DNA of 8,196 bases from the NCBI GenBank assembly GCA_023392205.1, contig JAEVZN010000018.1, positions 1 to 8,196 of the forward strand, in the 5' to 3' direction. The position numbers and the translations under genes are program-made. Shown piece after piece: positions 7,600-8,196 of this stretch. The stretch comes from Pseudomonadota bacterium. Lineage in GTDB: Bacteria > Pseudomonadota > Alphaproteobacteria > Rhizobiales > Xanthobacteraceae. The notes below the pieces were generated by a model that saw only the letters and a list, made by a program, of their open reading frames with translations, did no database searches and had not been told where the DNA came from. Each line of letters begins with the position of its first letter. Positions within the stretch are counted from its first letter, which is position 1.

Positions 7600-7619
7600 G
7601 CGTCACCTTCTGCATGCGT
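7591..7619. repeat. 13-bp tandem direct repeat over the start of the AraC-family gene
   Basis: CTTCTGCATGCGT occurs at 7591-7603 and again at 7607-7619, separated by CAC, giving a 16-base period. On the - strand each copy reads ACGCATGCAGAAG. The copy nearer the gene contains its start codon, and the other supplies its AGAAGG ribosome binding site. The GCATGC core is palindromic. It may be a regulator-binding direct repeat or a simple local duplication. Confidence 0.85.
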
Positions 7620-7656
7620 GATCGGCGGCAAGCGTAGCGTCAATCGCCGCGCTGTC

Positions 7657-7666
7657 CATGCAAAAG
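7657..7666 (+). promoter_or_regulatory. Third, inverted near-copy of the repeat core; candidate operator half-site
   Basis: CATGCAAAAG on the + strand differs at one of ten bases from CATGCAGAAG, found twice on the - strand at 7600-7591 and 7616-7607. It lies inside the divergent control region. With the tandem copies it forms a set of three related sites that could bind the AraC-family regulator. Function is inferred from position and similarity only. Confidence 0.4.
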
Positions 7667-7773
7667 TGGCGAATGCGACTCTCAGTCAAGTCCGGTGCGC
7701 GCCCTGTGCAAGCGCCGTGATCGCGGTCCCGTTAACCTGTGGCGGATTGCCGGACATGACAGCCATCAGCCGC

Positions 7774-7779
7774 AGGGAG
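7774..7779 (+). promoter_or_regulatory. Ribosome binding site of the nitrilase gene
   Basis: AGGGAG lies eight bases before ATG 7788, a strong match to the 16S anti-Shine-Dalgarno sequence. It fixes the start of the partial nitrilase gene. Confidence 0.75.
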
Positions 7780-7787
7780 CATTCGCC

Positions 7788-8196
7788 ATGCCGATCGACC
7801 ATCCGAAATTCAAGGCCGCTGCCGTGCAGGCGTCGCCCGTCTTTCTCGATCTCGATGCGAGCGTCGACAAGGCGGTGTCGCTGATTGCGCAGGCGGCGTC
7901 AAACGGCGCGTCGCTGATCGCGTTCCCGGAGACATTCCTGCCCGGCTATCCGTGGTTCATCTGGCTGGATTCGCCCGCCTGGGGCATGCAGTTCGTGCAG
8001 CGCTATCACGACAATTCGCTCGTCTATGGCTCGCCGCAGGCCGACCGTCTCGCCAGGGCGGCCAAGGACAACAACATCATGGTTGTCATGGGTCATAGCG
8101 AGAAGCAGGGCGGCTCGCTTTATATGGGGCAATGGATCATCGGCGCAGACGGCGAAACGATCGCCACGCGCCGCAAGCTCAAGCCCACCCATGTCG
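7788..8196 (+). CDS. Nitrilase (aliphatic/aromatic nitrilase family), 3' partial
   Basis: This enzyme hydrolyses a nitrile to the carboxylic acid and ammonia through a Glu-Lys-Cys triad and a thioimidate intermediate. Only the first 136 residues are inside the window; no stop occurs before 8196. Visible are the beta strand AAAVQASPVFLD, catalytic Glu48 in AFPETFLPGYPWFIWLDSP, and GGSLYMGQWIIGADG. Catalytic Lys130 lies in RRKLKPTHV, equivalent to Lys131 of the R. rhodochrous J1 nitrilase. The catalytic Cys (around residue 164) lies beyond the end. The length before Lys130 and the PGYPWFIW and KLKPTHV motifs place it in the true nitrilase branch, not among amidases or carbamoylases of the wider superfamily. 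ATG 7788 is supported by AGGGAG upstream. The range of nitriles used cannot be predicted from this part; a cyanide-acting relative is less likely but not excluded. Confidence 0.93.
   Translation, partial: MPIDHPKFKAAAVQASPVFLDLDASVDKAVSLIAQAASNGASLIAFPETFLPGYPWFIWLDSPAWGMQFVQRYHDNSLVYGSPQADRLARAAKDNNIMVVMGHSEKQGGSLYMGQWIIGADGETIATRRKLKPTHV

Larger units (their letters stand above)
7600..7787. promoter_or_regulatory. Divergent control region between the AraC-family regulator and nitrilase
   Basis: These 188 bases must hold the promoters of both genes. On the - strand TTGACT (7689-7684) is a good -35 candidate, but no acceptable -10 follows at 16-18 bases. On the + strand I see no convincing -35/-10 pair, which fits an activator-dependent nitrilase promoter. 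The tandem repeat and its inverted partner lie in the half nearer the regulator. Confidence 0.55.

Noticed and set aside
7739..7752. TGGCGGATTGCC as a sigma-54 promoter
   Set aside because: The distance between the GG and GC elements is too short for the -24/-12 architecture.

Overview
The window reads as a high-GC chromosome, most likely from an alphaproteobacterium and probably one of the Rhizobiales. The clues are the codon use, the polyamine-type ABC genes, and a lone receiver protein whose C-terminal tail (VRIGDYYGPAPRR) resembles tails I associate with rhizobial stand-alone receivers. This placement is inference. I see no insertion sequence, CRISPR array, tRNA or rRNA.

Left part (1-2921): a glycerol catabolism pair, glpD then glpK, on the + strand and nearly touching. 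GlpK phosphorylates glycerol and GlpD oxidises the resulting glycerol-3-phosphate to dihydroxyacetone phosphate. The glpD frame is already open at the window edge and carries an in-frame TGA at 742-744, where the family has a glycine. The frame then continues with recognisable GlpD to 1437, so glpD is annotated as a pseudogene (or a readthrough or sequencing-error case). GlpK looks intact.

Middle (2922-6624): a short intergenic stretch, a single-domain CheY-like response regulator, then three tightly packed genes for a polyamine-type ABC importer: ATPase (PotG-like), first permease (PotH-like) and second permease (PotI-like). No periplasmic binding protein gene lies on either side of this trio.

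Right part (6637-8196): an AraC-family activator gene on the - strand runs convergently towards the transporter and divergently from a nitrilase gene on the + strand, which is cut by the window end. The 188-bp divergent region holds a 13-bp tandem direct repeat overlapping the regulator's own start, plus a third, inverted near-copy of its core. These are candidate operator sites. The likely logic is an AraC regulator controlling a nitrile-hydrolysing enzyme. Nothing in the window proves that the transporter belongs to the same pathway.
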